From Sphingomonas xinjiangensis (GTDB lineage Bacteria; Pseudomonadota; Alphaproteobacteria; Sphingomonadales; Sphingomonadaceae): a stretch of 64,000 bases of DNA. A program made the position numbers and the translations under genes. Below the pieces are notes generated by a model. It worked only from the letters and a program-made list of their open reading frames with translations, ran no database searches and was not told the origin of the DNA. Shown here piece by piece: positions 63,695-64,000 of this stretch. The stretch covers positions 1 through 64,000 of the forward strand of contig NZ_JACIJF010000015.1 in NCBI RefSeq assembly GCF_014199255.1, given 5' to 3'. Every line of letters starts with the position of its first letter. Position 1 is the stretch's first letter.

Positions 63695-64000
63695 TTGCCG
63701 ATCATCTCGCTACTTCGTGCTGCCTTCGCGATCCTCTCGTTGTTGATCTTGGCAGCAGCAGGATATCTTCTGTGGAACTGGTATGACGGGGAGTGGTTGC
63801 GCGACGCTGACGGCGTTCTGCGGCGCCATCGTGACGACTGGCAACTTTGGGTCGGCGGCGCTCTGCTCGCTTGGTCCTTCCTCGGACGCTTCGGGATCCG
63901 GCTGATCCTTGCTCGCAAGGACACTGATCCGATGCAGCCCGCTCGTAGTTCCGGGCGCGCGATTTCGAGCGAAACGGGCGCCACTCTCTATCTGGAGGAG
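63695..64000 (+). CDS. Partial membrane protein, cut by the window edge
   Basis: The first 102 codons of a protein starting TTG (MPIISLLRAAF) behind GGGGAGAG at five bases. Two hydrophobic segments (about residues 5-27 and 50-70) are followed by a polar region ending at the window edge. Some bacterial alpha/beta hydrolases have such N-terminal anchors, but nothing here proves that. Confidence 0.55.
   Translation, partial: MPIISLLRAAFAILSLLILAAAGYLLWNWYDGEWLRDADGVLRRHRDDWQLWVGGALLAWSFLGRFGIRLILARKDTDPMQPARSSGRAISSETGATLYLEE

Noticed and set aside
28049..64000. A second copy of the tRNA-Glu 3' end as right attachment site
   Set aside because: Reading through the region, no stretch matching the T-arm and acceptor end was found; short partial matches were too short to count.
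1..64000. CRISPR arrays, insertion sequences or rRNA genes
   Set aside because: No regularly spaced repeats, transposase genes or rRNA-like sequences were seen anywhere in the window.

Overview
The window reads as chromosomal DNA of a GC-rich alphaproteobacterium, most likely a sphingomonad (Sphingomonas or a close relative). The basis is the overall gene content: an RcnB-like secreted protein, a CstA/YbdD pair, a propionate operon with embedded bioB, an HWE-family kinase, and promoter elements of the alphaproteobacterial general stress sigma factor EcfG. No rRNA gene or other taxonomic marker is present, so this is inference.

Bases 1-26153 look like core chromosome. A Nudix hydrolase is followed by a non-phosphorylating L-fucose catabolic cluster: mutarotase, fucose dehydrogenase, a 2-keto-3-deoxyfuconate dehydrogenase closely resembling DHRS6, an IclR regulator, a secreted SGNH hydrolase, FucP permease, fuconolactonase and fuconate dehydratase. 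The last hydrolase of the route is not in view. Next come a metallophosphoesterase, ferredoxin-NADP reductase, and cstA with its small partner. A minus-strand propionyl-CoA to succinyl-CoA operon follows (pccB, membrane protein, methylmalonyl-CoA epimerase, enoyl-CoA hydratase family protein, methylmalonyl-CoA mutase, bioB, pccA). Its last gene, pccA, is frameshifted by a 10-bp tandem duplication. A class II aldolase, an orphan [2Fe-2S] subunit, an RcnB-like protein, a prolyl hydroxylase-like oxygenase, recJ and tRNA-Glu(TTC) complete the region.

A tyrosine integrase sits directly downstream of the tRNA-Glu, marking the left edge of an integrated element; no copy of the tRNA 3' end was seen at a right edge. 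The cargo includes a sensory block: an HWE kinase and a hybrid kinase, both frameshifted, then an RsbQ-like alpha/beta hydrolase overlapping an RsbP-like PAS hybrid kinase. A mobilization module follows, with a 1039-aa MobA/MobL-like relaxase, a second protein with a relaxase-like HxH motif, and a stem-loop-rich candidate oriT.

From about 40.7 kb onward the genes are mostly stress, envelope and signalling functions: DoxX, a lactate dehydrogenase/SDR/patatin operon, a desaturase, and an SLC13 transporter divergent from a hybrid kinase, with two overlapping EcfG-type promoters between them. Next are DUF533, CBS and MscS proteins, an MFS pump, an erythromycin-esterase-like protein, an SGNH/KptA operon, SelO, a short cis-prenyltransferase and a SirB1-like protein. 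A small operon pairing a possible 2H phosphoesterase with a HAD phosphatase may be RNA-repair related. The window ends inside a membrane protein gene.

Four genes carry clear frameshifts (pccA, both sensor kinases near 28-31 kb, and a small gene near 41.4 kb). Each is repaired by a single small indel, so base-calling or assembly error must be excluded before they are read as pseudogenes.
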